Shown: positions 44,923-53,679, counted from the stretch's first letter. The stretch is 64,000 nt of DNA from Agromyces cerinus (GCF_016907835.1 NZ_JAFBCT010000001.1:1364001-1428000); one strand, 5' to 3'. Translations and numbers: made by a program. Notes: generated by a model not told the origin, from the sequence alone.

Positions 44923-45852
44923 TCAGAGACGCGGGCCGGTCGCGCCGGGCGCTTCCGGCGCCTGCGGGGGAGCCGCGGGGGTGAACGCCTTGCCGATGCC
45001 CTTCAGCGCCTCGGTGAGTTCGCTCGGCACGATCCAGAGCTTGTTCGACTCGCCCTGCGCGATCTGGGGGAGCATCTGCAGGTACTGGTACCCGAGCAGC
45101 TTCGGGTCGGCGTCTCCCTTGTGGATGGCGTCGAAGACCGTGAGGATCGCCTCGGCTTCACCCTGGGCGCGAAGCACAGCAGCCTTCGCATCGCCCTCGG
45201 CTTCGAGGATGGCGGCCTGTCGGGCGCCCTCTGCCGTGAGGATCGCGGACTGCTTGGTGCCCTCGGCGGTGAGGATGAGTGCACGACGGTCGCGCTCGGC
45301 GCGCATCTGCTTCTCCATCGAGTCCTGGATGGAGTGGGGCGGATCGATCGCCTTGAGCTCGACGCGTCCGACGCGGATGCCCCACTTGCCGGTCGCCTCG
45401 TCGAGCACGATGCGCAGTTGACCGTTGATGTTGTCGCGCGAGGTGAGCGCTTCCTCGAGGTTCAGGCCGCCGACCACGTTTCGCAGCGTCGTGGTCGTCA
45501 GCTGCTCGACGGCGCCGAGGTAGTTCGCGATCTCGTACGTCGCGGCACGGGCGTCCGTCACCTGGAAGTAGACGACCGTGTCGATCGAGACGACGAGGTT
45601 GTCTTCGGTGATGACCGGCTGCGGCGGGAAGGAGACGACCGTCTCGCGCATGTCGACGAGCGGGCGCAGCCGATCGATGAACGGCACGAGGATGTTGAGC
45701 CCGGGGCTGAGGGTCTTGTGGTAGCGGCCGAGCCGCTCGACCACGCCGGAATAGGCCTGGGGGATGATGCGGATCGATTTCGCCAACACGACGATGACGA
45801 AGATGACGATCGCGATGACGACGATCGCCGCGATGATGCCGGAAACGTCCAT
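44923..45852 (-). CDS. SPFH/Band 7 membrane protein (stomatin/QmcA-like)
   Basis: 309-residue membrane-anchored scaffold: one N-terminal helix (GIIAAIVVIAIVIFVIVV), then SPFH domain (YSGVVERLGRYHKTLSPGLN, YLGAVEQLTTTTLRNVVGGL) and a long Ala/Glu helical repeat region (AEGARQAAILEAEGDAKAAV) before a Pro-rich tail. Known SPFH proteins form large rings around membrane proteases. Its ATG overlaps the nfeD stop by one base, the classic NfeD-SPFH pair. Confidence 0.94.
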   Translation of the reverse strand: MDVSGIIAAIVVIAIVIFVIVVLAKSIRIIPQAYSGVVERLGRYHKTLSPGLNILVPFIDRLRPLVDMRETVVSFPPQPVITEDNLVVSIDTVVYFQVTDARAATYEIANYLGAVEQLTTTTLRNVVGGLNLEEALTSRDNINGQLRIVLDEATGKWGIRVGRVELKAIDPPHSIQDSMEKQMRAERDRRALILTAEGTKQSAILTAEGARQAAILEAEGDAKAAVLRAQGEAEAILTVFDAIHKGDADPKLLGYQYLQMLPQIAQGESNKLWIVPSELTEALKGIGKAFTPAAPPQAPEAPGATGPRL

Positions 45853-46325
45853 CAAGCCCCAGTGCTCCTCTCCACCGGAACGACGACCGCCGTCGCTCCG
45901 TCGATACCGGTCACGAGCACACGCTCGCCGACCGCGACATTCGTCTGCTCGGTGATGGGCGACAACCGAGCCGTCCACACGTCGCCGTTCTGCAGTCGCA
46001 CCTGACCACCCGCCGGGGTGACGGTGCGCACCACCTGGCCGTCGGCGCCGATGAGTGCGTCGATGTTGCTGCGCGTCGGATCGCCGCCACGCCGCAGCAT
46101 CCGCAGCAGCGGTGGCCGGAGCAACAGGATCAATGCGACCGCGACGAGCGCGGCGATGATGAACTGCGCCCACCACGGAATGCCGAACAGACCCGACAGC
46201 AGACCGGCGACGCTGCCGAGCGCGAGCATCAGGAACGTCATCTCGAGCGTGAAGACCTCGATGGTCGCGAACGCGAGGATCAACACGAGCCAGACGATCC
46301 ACGCGTACTGGGTCAGCACATCCAA
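45852..46325 (-). CDS. NfeD-like membrane protein
   Basis: 157 residues: three or four N-terminal membrane helices (WLVLILAFATIEVFTLEM, WWAQFIIAALVAVALILLL), then a small OB-fold (LIGADGQVVRTVTPAGGQVR, GERVLVTGIDGATAVVVP), the NfeDb short form. Usually works with the SPFH protein encoded next to it. AGGAGA lies 9 nt before ATG 46325. Confidence 0.92.
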   Translation of the reverse strand: MDVLTQYAWIVWLVLILAFATIEVFTLEMTFLMLALGSVAGLLSGLFGIPWWAQFIIAALVAVALILLLRPPLLRMLRRGGDPTRSNIDALIGADGQVVRTVTPAGGQVRLQNGDVWTARLSPITEQTNVAVGERVLVTGIDGATAVVVPVERSTGA

Positions 46326-46355
46326 TTCGTTCTCCTTCGCACGGCGTCTACTGAA

Positions 46356-46403
46356 ACTATCAGGGCGCCTGACCCAGTGGGTCGCGGCGGCGGACTTGAT
46401 AGT
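46356..46403. promoter_or_regulatory. Inverted repeat between divergent nfeD and SDR genes
   Basis: ACTATCA (46356-46362) and TGATAGT (46397-46403) form an inverted pair, 34 bp apart. Each can serve as the -10 region of one gene in this 133-bp divergent gap (TGATAGT on either strand). A shared operator is possible but not shown. Confidence 0.45.
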
Positions 46404-46458
46404 CTCGGTTCGCCTGTTCTGTGCGGACCACGTCCGTCAAGCCCCGAGGAGTTCCCCT

Positions 46459-47232
46459 GTGACCAACCCGCTCGCCCCCGAAACCCTCGACGGCCGCGTC
46501 GCTCTCGTCACCGGCTCCTCGCGTGGAATCGGCGCCGACACCGCCCGCTACCTCGCGGCCGCCGGGGCATCCGTCGTCATCAACTACCGCAGCAAGGCCC
46601 CTCGCGCCGAGAAGGTCGTCGCCGAGATCACCGAGGCCGGTGGCACCGCCATCGCCGTCGGAGCGGACCTCACCGACGCGGCATCCGTCGCCTCGATGTT
46701 CGAGCGCGCCGCTGCCGAACTCGGCCCGATCGACATCCTCGTGCTCAACGCCTCGGGCGGCATGGAGACCGGCATGGGCGATGACTACGCCATGCGCTTG
46801 AACCGCGACGCCCAGGTCAACGTCGTCGAGGGCGCGCTGCCCCACCTCGCTCCCGGAGCGCGCATCGTGTTCGTCACGAGCCACCAGGCGCACTTCATCC
46901 GCACGACGCCGACGATGCCCGAGTACGAGGCCGTCGCGCTCTCGAAGCGTGCCGGTGAAGACGCGCTCCGCGCGAAGCTGCCCGAGCTCGAGGCCGCCGG
47001 GTTCGAGTTCGTCGTCGTCTCGGGCGACATGATCGAGGGCACCATCACGGCGACCCTGCTCGAGCGCGCGAACCCCGGAGCGATCGAGGCCCGCAAGCAG
47101 GACGCCGGCCGGCTGTTCAACGTCGCCGAGTTCGCTGCCGAGGTCGCCTCCGCTGCGGTCGAGCCGGTGCCCGCCGACAACACCCGCTACGTCGGCGACA
47201 CCTCGGGCTTCGCACGCGAGGGCGATGCCTGA
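46459..47232 (+). CDS. SDR-family protein with non-canonical active site
   Basis: 257 residues. The cofactor motif VTGSSRGIGADTARYLAAAG and the NASGG motif are normal, and FVTSHQAHF carries the Ser. The catalytic YxxxK is altered: in EYEAVALSKRAGEDA the residue four before Lys is Val, and the only Tyr is seven before. It may be a NAD(P)-binding protein without usual dehydrogenase chemistry, or use the shifted Tyr. GTG 46459 has GAGGAG 7 nt upstream. Confidence 0.85.
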   Translation: MTNPLAPETLDGRVALVTGSSRGIGADTARYLAAAGASVVINYRSKAPRAEKVVAEITEAGGTAIAVGADLTDAASVASMFERAAAELGPIDILVLNASGGMETGMGDDYAMRLNRDAQVNVVEGALPHLAPGARIVFVTSHQAHFIRTTPTMPEYEAVALSKRAGEDALRAKLPELEAAGFEFVVVSGDMIEGTITATLLERANPGAIEARKQDAGRLFNVAEFAAEVASAAVEPVPADNTRYVGDTSGFAREGDA

Positions 47233-47266
47233 GCACACGCCACTGAGACGACTCGCCTGAGACGCA

Positions 47267-47302
47267 GAAAGCCCGCCGAAGCAATCGCTTCGGCGGGCTT
47301 TC
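47267..47302. terminator. Bidirectional terminator hairpin
   Basis: Perfect 16-bp stem (47267-47282 with 47287-47302; arm GAAAGCCCGCCGAAGC) with loop AATC. A-run on the left and T-run on the right make it work on both strands, for the SDR gene and for the convergent HdeD-like gene. Confidence 0.92.
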
Positions 47303-47315
47303 CCGTTCGTTCGAG

Positions 47316-47927
47316 CTACTCCGCAGCGGGCGTGACGCCGCGTCCGAAGGTGAACGCGCGAACGATCTGCACGATGCCGAGCACGATGAGGCTGATGCCG
47401 GCGATGACGAAGAGGATCGCGATTCCCCACAGCGGCGAGAACAGCACCACGATGCCGGCCACGATGCTCAGGATGCCGAAGAAGATCGCCCATCCTCGCG
47501 AGCCTGCGTCACTCGACTGGGCGAGCGCGACGATTCCCTCGACGATCCAGAGGATGCCGACGAGGATGCCGAGGAAGATGCCGAAGAAGACGGCCGACTC
47601 GCTCGGGTTGGCGAGCACGATGATGCCGCCGACCACGAAGAGCAGGCCCAGGATGATGTCGAGCGTTCGTGCGCCGCCCGAGATGCCCTTCGAGAAGATG
47701 CCGAGACCGAGGTAGGCGATGCCGGCGATCAGGAAGTAGATGCCGAACAGCACCGTGATCACGACGGCGGAGTCCTTCGGCCAGAAGGTGATGAGGAAGC
47801 CGAAGATGAGCGCGACGGCGCCGCTGATGCCGAGCGTCGCGCGGATGGTGTTGATCGCCGACTTCGTGAGTGACGATGCGTCGAGCGAGAATGACGCGAA
47901 AACCCCGGTGGGTTGCGACGTAGACAT
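47316..47927 (-). CDS. HdeD/DUF308 family membrane protein
   Basis: 203 residues, six hydrophobic segments in pairs (ISGAVALIFGFLITFWP, VVITVLFGIYFLIAGIAYLG, IILGLLFVVGGIIVLANP). The family is linked to acid resistance in E. coli, but its biochemical role is unknown. AAAGGA lies about 7 nt before ATG 47927 and TAGCCT, about 45 bp upstream, is a good -10, so unlike many neighbours this mRNA has a leader. Confidence 0.88.
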   Translation of the reverse strand: MSTSQPTGVFASFSLDASSLTKSAINTIRATLGISGAVALIFGFLITFWPKDSAVVITVLFGIYFLIAGIAYLGLGIFSKGISGGARTLDIILGLLFVVGGIIVLANPSESAVFFGIFLGILVGILWIVEGIVALAQSSDAGSRGWAIFFGILSIVAGIVVLFSPLWGIAILFVIAGISLIVLGIVQIVRAFTFGRGVTPAAE

Positions 47928-48108
47928 TGTTGTGTCCTTTCTGGCGGCGGCGGGTGCCGTGCAGGGATCAGGCTATGGCCGTCGGTCGCCTGAGTGTCGG
48001 ATGTGAATCCGCGAGTCTTCGGATGTCGCGGGGTGACCGTGTGCTGTCGTTGATGCCCGATTTCGGCGAACGCAGGTCGCGACGAGGTGGGCCTGCCAGT
48101 ATCGGTGC

Positions 48109-48864
48109 ATGGCGGAAGAGGTGCTGAGCGGCGGCAACATGGAAGTCGTGGTGCGGGTCGGCGACACCGTGCGCCGAGTGGCAGGCGAGTGGACCCCCTC
48201 GGTTCAGGCGTGGCTGATGGCGATTCGCGGGAGCGGCGTCGAGCAGGTGCCGGAGCCGCGGGGGAGGGACATCGAAGGTTGGGAAGTGCTCGGCTACCTC
48301 CCGGGTTCGACGCTCGATCGTGCGGAGCCGGCCGTGCTCTGGTCGTCGGCCGTGCTCGAGCAGGCGGGCCGGTTGCTGCGGCGGATTCACGATGCCGAGG
48401 TGCCACCCGGGCTCGCCTCCGGTATCTGGCGTACCCAGCGGCACGATCCGGTCGAGGTGATCTGCCACAACGACTTCGCACCGTACAACCTGCTCGTCGA
48501 TGGCGAACGACTGGTCGGCGTCATCGATTTCGACATGGCGTCGCCTGGGCCGCGAATCTGGGATCTCGCGTACCTCGCATATCGCCTCGCACCCTTCGCC
48601 GAGGATGCCGACGGATTCGACGAGGTACAGGCGAACGGCGGTGAATCCCGGATGACCCGTTTGCACCGTGTGATCGACGCGTACGGCGTTCCGTACGAGG
48701 CATCCGCTGTACTGGCGACCGCCGCGGAACGCCTCGAGGAACTCGCCGCATTCACCGATGCCCGCGCGATGGAGACCGAGCGCACCGACCTCGTCGCGCA
48801 CGCCGCGATGTACCGTCGAGACGCTCAGCGCCTCCACCGTCGCCTGCAACGGCCGGCACAATGA
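48109..48864 (+). CDS. APH-fold phosphotransferase
   Basis: 251-residue aminoglycoside/choline-kinase-like protein. Catalytic loop VICHNDFAPYNLLVD, metal Asp in GVIDFDMASPG, and LAYRLAPF behind it. The N-lobe Lys is not clear. Substrate unknown; with the M23 peptidase gene it overlaps (ATGA), so both come from one mRNA. ATG 48109 follows CAGTAT by 6 nt. Confidence 0.85.
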   Translation: MAEEVLSGGNMEVVVRVGDTVRRVAGEWTPSVQAWLMAIRGSGVEQVPEPRGRDIEGWEVLGYLPGSTLDRAEPAVLWSSAVLEQAGRLLRRIHDAEVPPGLASGIWRTQRHDPVEVICHNDFAPYNLLVDGERLVGVIDFDMASPGPRIWDLAYLAYRLAPFAEDADGFDEVQANGGESRMTRLHRVIDAYGVPYEASAVLATAAERLEELAAFTDARAMETERTDLVAHAAMYRRDAQRLHRRLQRPAQ

Positions 48865-49544
48865 GCGCCGACACGGCGACCGTGCTGTCGCTGCCGTTCA
48901 CCGGGATGTGGATGGCGCAGAACAGCCCTGCCCGCCGGGTGCCGAGCCACGGGGTCGACCTCTTCGGCGAGCGGTACGCCATCGACTTCGTCGCGGTCGA
49001 TCGGCATCGACGATCGGCGGAGCGGCGTGACTGGCGCACGCTCGTCTCGACCGAGCCGGCCGAGCGCTTCCGCGGATTCGGGCGATCCATCCTCGCGCCG
49101 GCCGACGGCATCATCGTCGATGTCCACGACGGTGAGGCCGATCACGAGGGCCGGCGATCGCAGCTCGCACTGGTGCCGTACGCGCTCGGGCAGGCAGCGC
49201 GTGTTCGACAGGGCCTCCACGCCGTGGCGGGGAACTCGGTGACGATCGCGTTGCAGGACGGGCGGGCGTTCGTCTCGCTCGCCCACCTTCGCCTCGGGTC
49301 GATCCGCGTCGCGGTCGGCGACGCGGTGACGACCGGGCAGCCGATCGCCGCGTGCGGCAACTCCGGCAACTCGACCGAGCCGCACGTGCACCTGCAGATG
49401 ATGGACCGAATCGATCCGACTCATGCCGAAGGGTTGCCGCTGGCGTTCCGATCCTTCAGGGAATGGCGACCGCGGTCTGGCCGGCCGTACAACGTCGAGA
49501 CGGGCATCCCCGGTGAGCGTTCCATCGTCGAACCGCTCGCCTGA
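48861..49544 (+). CDS. M23-type metallopeptidase, no signal peptide
   Basis: 227-residue LytM-like domain: zinc His/Asp in PSHGVDLFGERYAIDF and the HxH motif in GNSGNSTEPHVHLQM; ILAPADGIIVDVHDGEADH and GNSVTIALQDGRAFVSLAHL match the core. M23 enzymes normally cut peptidoglycan outside the cell, but no signal or membrane segment is present, and it is coupled to an APH kinase. Similar domains occur in cytosolic toxin/antibiotic contexts. Its role is open. Confidence 0.84.
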   Translation: MSADTATVLSLPFTGMWMAQNSPARRVPSHGVDLFGERYAIDFVAVDRHRRSAERRDWRTLVSTEPAERFRGFGRSILAPADGIIVDVHDGEADHEGRRSQLALVPYALGQAARVRQGLHAVAGNSVTIALQDGRAFVSLAHLRLGSIRVAVGDAVTTGQPIAACGNSGNSTEPHVHLQMMDRIDPTHAEGLPLAFRSFREWRPRSGRPYNVETGIPGERSIVEPLA

Positions 49545-49596
49545 ACCGCGCAGGAATCGAGAAGCGGCGTCGCGAACGTGCGGCTAGCGTGACGCC

Positions 49597-50007
49597 ATGG
49601 ACATCACGATTCACTCGAGCTTCCTGCCGCACACCGACCCCGACGCATCCGTGGCCTTCTACCGCGACGCACTCGGGTTCGAGGTCCGAGGCGATGTCGA
49701 GTACGAGGGGATGCGCTGGGTGACCATCGGTCCGACGGGTCAACCCGACATCTCGATCGTGCTGGAGCCGCCGGCGGCCGATCCCGGCATCACCGACCAC
49801 GAGCGCGATCTCATCGTCGAGATGATGGCGAAGGGCACGTACTCCGGCATCCTGCTCGCCACTGACGACCTCGACGCGACGTTCGCACAACTCCAGGCCG
49901 TGGGTGCCGAGATCGTGCAGGAGCCGATCGAGCAGGGCTGGGGGGTGCGCGACTGTGCGGTGCGCGACCCTGCCGGCAACATGATCCGTATTCAGGAGGC
50001 GCGCTGA
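49597..50007 (+). CDS. VOC-family protein (glyoxalase/bleomycin-resistance fold)
   Basis: 136 residues with two beta-alpha-beta3 units: FLPHTDPDASVAFYRDALGF, RWVTIGPTGQPDISIVLEPP, then GILLATDDLDATFAQLQAVG and RDPAGNMIRIQE. A metal His is possible at FLPH and a Glu at QEA. Substrate unknown. ATG 49597 follows TAGCGT by 6 nt. Confidence 0.87.
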   Translation: MDITIHSSFLPHTDPDASVAFYRDALGFEVRGDVEYEGMRWVTIGPTGQPDISIVLEPPAADPGITDHERDLIVEMMAKGTYSGILLATDDLDATFAQLQAVGAEIVQEPIEQGWGVRDCAVRDPAGNMIRIQEAR

Positions 50008-50023
50008 CGCGCGGTCCGCGGAA

Positions 50024-50686
50024 TCACTCCGAGGCGGCGAGGGCGCGGTCCAGAGCGGCGCGGATGTCATCGGGCGACGTCAGCGGAACGAGCTCGTCGT
50101 CGATGAAGATGGTCGGTGTTCCCTCGGCCCCGAGTGCCACGGCCGCGTCGAAGTCGAACTGCACTCGCGCCTCGGTGGCGGGGTCGGCGACCGCCAGATC
50201 GTACGCCTCGAGGTCGAGCCCGAGATCGGCGGCGTACTCCCGGAAGACATCGGCCTTCGACACCTGCTGCTCGCCCCACTCGGCCTGGGTCTCGAAAATG
50301 CGGTCGTACATCTCCTCGAACTTGCCCTGCTGGGCCGCGGCCTCGACGGCGATCGCCGCGGTGCGCGAGTTCGTGTGCCCGGGCATCGGGAAGTACCGCG
50401 TCACGAAAGTCACCTCGCCGGCGTAGTCGGCGCGGAGCTCCTCGACGAACGGGTAGACCGCCCCGCACACCTCGCACTCGAAGTCGAGGAACTCGGTGAA
50501 CGTCACCGTGCTGCCGTCGGCGACATCGAGTCGGTGACTGTTCTCGGCGACGACCGGCGTCGTCGGTGCCGCGGTGCCCGGCGCCGCTGCAGGCGCCTGG
50601 TTGGCCGTGACGGCGAAGACGATCCCCACGGCGGCGACCACGAGACCCCCGATCACGGCGAGCTGGATCTTCGTGCTGTTCTTCAT
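50024..50686 (-). CDS. DsbA-like thiol-disulfide oxidoreductase
   Basis: 220 residues: N-terminal membrane anchor (IQLAVIGGLVVAAVGIVFAV), Ala/Pro/Thr linker, thioredoxin fold with FLDFECEVCGAVYPF (CxxC at about 71-74), helical insert (GKFEEMYDRIFETQAEW) and cis-Pro in EGTPTIFID. It would form or shuffle disulfides outside the membrane, as in actinobacterial DsbA/MdbA-like proteins. A TTG two codons earlier is an alternative start. Confidence 0.9.
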   Translation of the reverse strand: MKNSTKIQLAVIGGLVVAAVGIVFAVTANQAPAAAPGTAAPTTPVVAENSHRLDVADGSTVTFTEFLDFECEVCGAVYPFVEELRADYAGEVTFVTRYFPMPGHTNSRTAAIAVEAAAQQGKFEEMYDRIFETQAEWGEQQVSKADVFREYAADLGLDLEAYDLAVADPATEARVQFDFDAAVALGAEGTPTIFIDDELVPLTSPDDIRAALDRALAASE

Positions 50687-50721
50687 CGCCAAGGTGGAGT
50701 GCCTCTCACGCCGGTGCAGGG

Positions 50722-50757
50722 CGGATGCCTCGGTGAGTCGCGTCTCCGAGGCATCCG
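50722..50757 (-). terminator. Inverted repeat between APH-like and DsbA-like genes
   Basis: CGGATGCCTCGG (50722-50733) pairs perfectly with CCGAGGCATCCG (50746-50757). It sits in the 132-bp gap behind the upstream phosphotransferase and could terminate it. It is built from the GGATGCC/GGCATCC word common in this genome. The rest of the gap (50758-50818) holds GGGTCTCGATACAGCG-like sequence that resembles intergenic repeats of this family (weak). Confidence 0.5.
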
Positions 50758-50818
50758 TGGGTCTCGATACAGCGTACGGGAGCCGCCCTCGAGCCTGCTG
50801 AGCGGGGATCGGACCGCG

Positions 50819-51760
50819 CTACGCCGCCCAGCGCTCTCTCAGCCATTCCATTCCGGCGACCGCCTCGCGTCGCTGGAATGCGCGGAGCGTCGGCATGTTC
50901 GCCGGCGCGGGGAGTCGGGCCTTGTTGAAGAACGCGCCGGTCGTCGCCGCGAGGGCGGCATCGAGATCGCCCTGAGGGACGCCGTCGAACATCGGATGGG
51001 CGGAGATCACCGACTCGGCGTCGACCGTCTCGCCGCGGAGTCGAGTGTCGAGCAGGTAGCTCATGCCGTCGAACCACGGCGCACCGATCGCGGCCCACGG
51101 CCAGTCGACGAGCCAGACACGGCCGCCATCGTCGAGCAGCATGTTGTCAGCCCGGCAGTCGAAGTGCACGAGGTGATCGCCCGCGACCGCCGCGCCGGCT
51201 CGGCGCGACGCCGTCGCGAGCCGGTCGAGGTTGGCGCGAGCCCACTCGGGCAGGTGGCCGACCGCACCGTCGGCGACGAGCTCGTCCCAGCTCTCGCCGT
51301 CGGCTGAGACCTCGTCGGCGATGTTCGGGAGATCGATGGCCATGCTGCCGCGCACCCGCGGCAGGACGTGCAGCGCGTCCAGCACGTGGTGCACATCGGA
51401 TCCGTCCAGACGCGCACCGGGGTGGGAACCGTCGATGTCCCTGAAGATGAGCGCGACCCAGCCGTCGAGCTCGATCCCGCCGAGCAGCTCCGGGGCGGGC
51501 AGGCCGCTGGGGGCGGCGCGCATGAAGGCGAGCTCCTGGCGGTGCAGCGCTGTCGTTCCCGCGTTGTGATCGACGTGCGCCGCCTTCACGAAAGCGCGAA
51601 GGCCGTCGCTGGTCCGGATGCGGTCGGCACTGCCGGAGGAGAAGCCGCTCGGCTGGCTTCGTGCCTCGACGACCGGTGCTCCGAGGAGGCTCGCGATCTC
51701 ACTGGTGAGCTCGGGCGGCAGCGCCGCCCACTCGAGACGCTGCTGCACGTGCTGGTTCAT
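50819..51760 (-). CDS. APH-fold phosphotransferase
   Basis: 313-residue kinase-like protein with N-lobe Lys in LRAFVKAAHVD, catalytic loop DHLVHFDCRADNMLLDD and metal Asp in VWLVDWPWAAIG. The HxDxxxxN signature is intact, so activity is likely, but the substrate is unknown. ATG 51760 lies 6 nt after TACGAT. It is followed by an inverted repeat. Confidence 0.87.
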   Translation of the reverse strand: MNQHVQQRLEWAALPPELTSEIASLLGAPVVEARSQPSGFSSGSADRIRTSDGLRAFVKAAHVDHNAGTTALHRQELAFMRAAPSGLPAPELLGGIELDGWVALIFRDIDGSHPGARLDGSDVHHVLDALHVLPRVRGSMAIDLPNIADEVSADGESWDELVADGAVGHLPEWARANLDRLATASRRAGAAVAGDHLVHFDCRADNMLLDDGGRVWLVDWPWAAIGAPWFDGMSYLLDTRLRGETVDAESVISAHPMFDGVPQGDLDAALAATTGAFFNKARLPAPANMPTLRAFQRREAVAGMEWLRERWAA

Positions 51761-51815
51761 CGGACAATCGTAGGGTGCGCTCGCGCGACCGCGCGCGACC
51801 TGACCGCCGAGAGTC

Positions 51816-52700
51816 TCAGTCTTCGGGGATGGCCCGCCCGAACGTCTCGAGGGTGACGACCTCAGGCTCGGGGCCGCCGCGCACGCCGGTGTCGAGCGCG
51901 TCGATCGCGGCGAGCTCCTCGCTCGTCAGCTCGAAGTCGAAGACGTCGAAGTTCTCGGCGATGCGTTCGGGTCGCACCGACTTGGGGATCGCGGAGCGGC
52001 CTTCCTGCAGGTGCCAGCGCAGCATCACCTGTGCCGGCGATTTGCCGTACTGCTCGCCGATGCCGACGATCACCGGGTCGGTGAAGGTGCTGCGCGTCGA
52101 ATCGCCGCGGTAGGAGGTGATGCCGCCGATGGGGGACCAGGCCTGCGTGAGGATTCCGTGCTCGGCGTCGGCCGCCCGAACCGCCGGCTGGCTGAAGTAC
52201 GGGTGCACCTCGACCTGGTTCACGGCGGGCACGACCTCGGTGCGCTCGAGCAGCTTCGCGAGGTGATCGGGCATGAAGTTGCTCACGCCGATGGCGCGCA
52301 CCCGGCCGTCACCGAGCAGGCGTTCGAGCGCGCGGTAGGCGTCGACGGTCATGTCGAACTCGCTCGGCAGCGCCTGATGCAGGATGAAGAGGTCGATCGT
52401 GTCGACCCCGAGCTTGCGGGCGCTCTTCTCGAATGCGTGGAGCGTCTCGTCGTAGCCGTAGTCGCTGATCCACACCTTGGTCTCGATGAAGACGTCGTCG
52501 CGGGCAAGACCGGAGTTCCGGATGGCGTCGCCCACACCGCGTTCGTTCCCGTACGCGGCCGCCGTGTCGATGAGCCGATAGCCCGTTTCAAGTGCGGCCT
52601 CGACGGCCAGCATCGTGGCCTCGGGCGGGGTCTGGAACACGCCGAATCCGAGCGCCGGGATGGTGACGCCGTTGTTGAGCGTGAGGGTCGTGGAAGTCAT
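51816..52700 (-). CDS. Aldo/keto reductase
   Basis: 294-residue NADPH-dependent TIM barrel: catalytic Asp and Tyr in RLIDTAAAYGNE, Lys in FIETKVWISD, His in LFILHQALP, and cofactor binding in AIPKSVRPERIAENFDVFDF. It resembles 2,5-diketo-gluconate/methylglyoxal-type AKRs; substrate not defined. An ATG 18 bp upstream would overlap the intergenic palindromes. Divergent from an XRE/MmyB regulator that probably controls it. Confidence 0.9.
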   Translation of the reverse strand: MTSTTLTLNNGVTIPALGFGVFQTPPEATMLAVEAALETGYRLIDTAAAYGNERGVGDAIRNSGLARDDVFIETKVWISDYGYDETLHAFEKSARKLGVDTIDLFILHQALPSEFDMTVDAYRALERLLGDGRVRAIGVSNFMPDHLAKLLERTEVVPAVNQVEVHPYFSQPAVRAADAEHGILTQAWSPIGGITSYRGDSTRSTFTDPVIVGIGEQYGKSPAQVMLRWHLQEGRSAIPKSVRPERIAENFDVFDFELTSEELAAIDALDTGVRGGPEPEVVTLETFGRAIPED

Positions 52701-52751
52701 GAGCCCATTCGACAGCATCCAGCCCGGTCTGGGGAGTCTCCGACGTGACCA

Positions 52752-52764
52752 GTACTGGCAGTAC
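52752..52764. promoter_or_regulatory. Operator-like palindrome between AKR and MmyB-type regulator genes
   Basis: GTACTG-G-CAGTAC is a perfect inverted repeat, overlapped by the palindrome CCAGTACTGG (52749-52758). It sits in the 100-bp divergent gap; TACCCT (52789-52794) 6 nt before the regulator start is the -10 on the right. The likely ligand is the regulator itself, repressing both directions. Confidence 0.55.
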
Positions 52765-52800
52765 CTCCCTCACTGCGACTCGGAGGCCTACCCTCGAGAC

Positions 52801-53679
52801 ATGGACAACCGGAGCGAGGTGCGCGAGTTCCTTCGCACGAGGCGCGCCCGCATCACTCCCGAGCAGGCGGGCCTGCCGGCCTACGGCGGCAATCGCAGGG
52901 TGTCGGGGCTGCGTCGCGAAGAGGTGGCGATGCTCGCCGGTGTGAGCGTCGACTACTACACGCGTCTCGAGCGCGGCAGCCTCGCCGGGGCATCCGACAC
53001 CGTGCTCGAAGCCCTGGCCAGGGCGCTGCAGCTCGACGACGCCGAGTCCGCCCATCTGTTCGACCTCGCCCGCGCCGCCAATGCCTCGCCGACGTCCCGA
53101 CGCCCGCGCCCGAAGACCGGGGAGGTGCGCCCGACCCTGCAGCGTGTGCTCGATGCGATCACCGAGGCGCCGGCGATCATCAGCACCAACCGCACCGACT
53201 ATCTCGCCGCGAATGCACTGGGCCGGGCGCTCTACTCCGTGGTCTTCGCCGCGCCGCAGCCGAACGGCGCGAGGTTCGCGTTCCTCGACCCGGCCGCCCA
53301 GGAGTTCTATCCCGACTGGGATCGCGTCACCCAAGACGTCGTCGCGGCACTGCGCGGCGAGGCCGGCCGAAATCCGTACGACAAGCGACTGACCGACCTC
53401 GTGGGGGAGCTGTCGACGCGCAGCGAACGGTTCCGCACGCTCTGGGCGGCCCACAATGTGCGCCACCACCGCACCGGCGTCAAACGTCTCCATCATCCGA
53501 TCGTCGGCGCCCTCGAGCTGAGTTTCGAGGCGATGGAGCTCCCCGCCGATCCGGGGCTCAAGCTCTCGATCTTCACGGCCGAGCCGAACTCGGTCTCGGC
53601 CGACGCACTGAAGATGCTGGCGAGTTGGGCTGCGACAGCGGATGCCGCGGAGCACGCGCCTCAGGTCGGCGACGCCTGA
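52801..53679 (+). CDS. XRE-family regulator with MmyB-like ligand-binding domain
   Basis: 292 residues: HTH (REFLRTRRARITPEQAGLP, VSGLRREEVAMLAGVSVDYY) and a C-terminal MmyB-like PAS-type domain (PAIISTNRTDYLAANALGRA, LEAMELPADPGLKLSIFTAE). Such regulators usually control a divergent oxidoreductase, here the aldo/keto reductase. ATG 52801 is 6 nt after TACCCT; the frame is open upstream across the palindromes but without similarity. Confidence 0.9.
   Translation: MDNRSEVREFLRTRRARITPEQAGLPAYGGNRRVSGLRREEVAMLAGVSVDYYTRLERGSLAGASDTVLEALARALQLDDAESAHLFDLARAANASPTSRRPRPKTGEVRPTLQRVLDAITEAPAIISTNRTDYLAANALGRALYSVVFAAPQPNGARFAFLDPAAQEFYPDWDRVTQDVVAALRGEAGRNPYDKRLTDLVGELSTRSERFRTLWAAHNVRHHRTGVKRLHHPIVGALELSFEAMELPADPGLKLSIFTAEPNSVSADALKMLASWAATADAAEHAPQVGDA

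Noticed and set aside
50758..50818. Insertion-sequence end near GGGTCTCGATACAGCG
   Set aside because: No transposase or terminal inverted repeats; at most a degenerate intergenic repeat.
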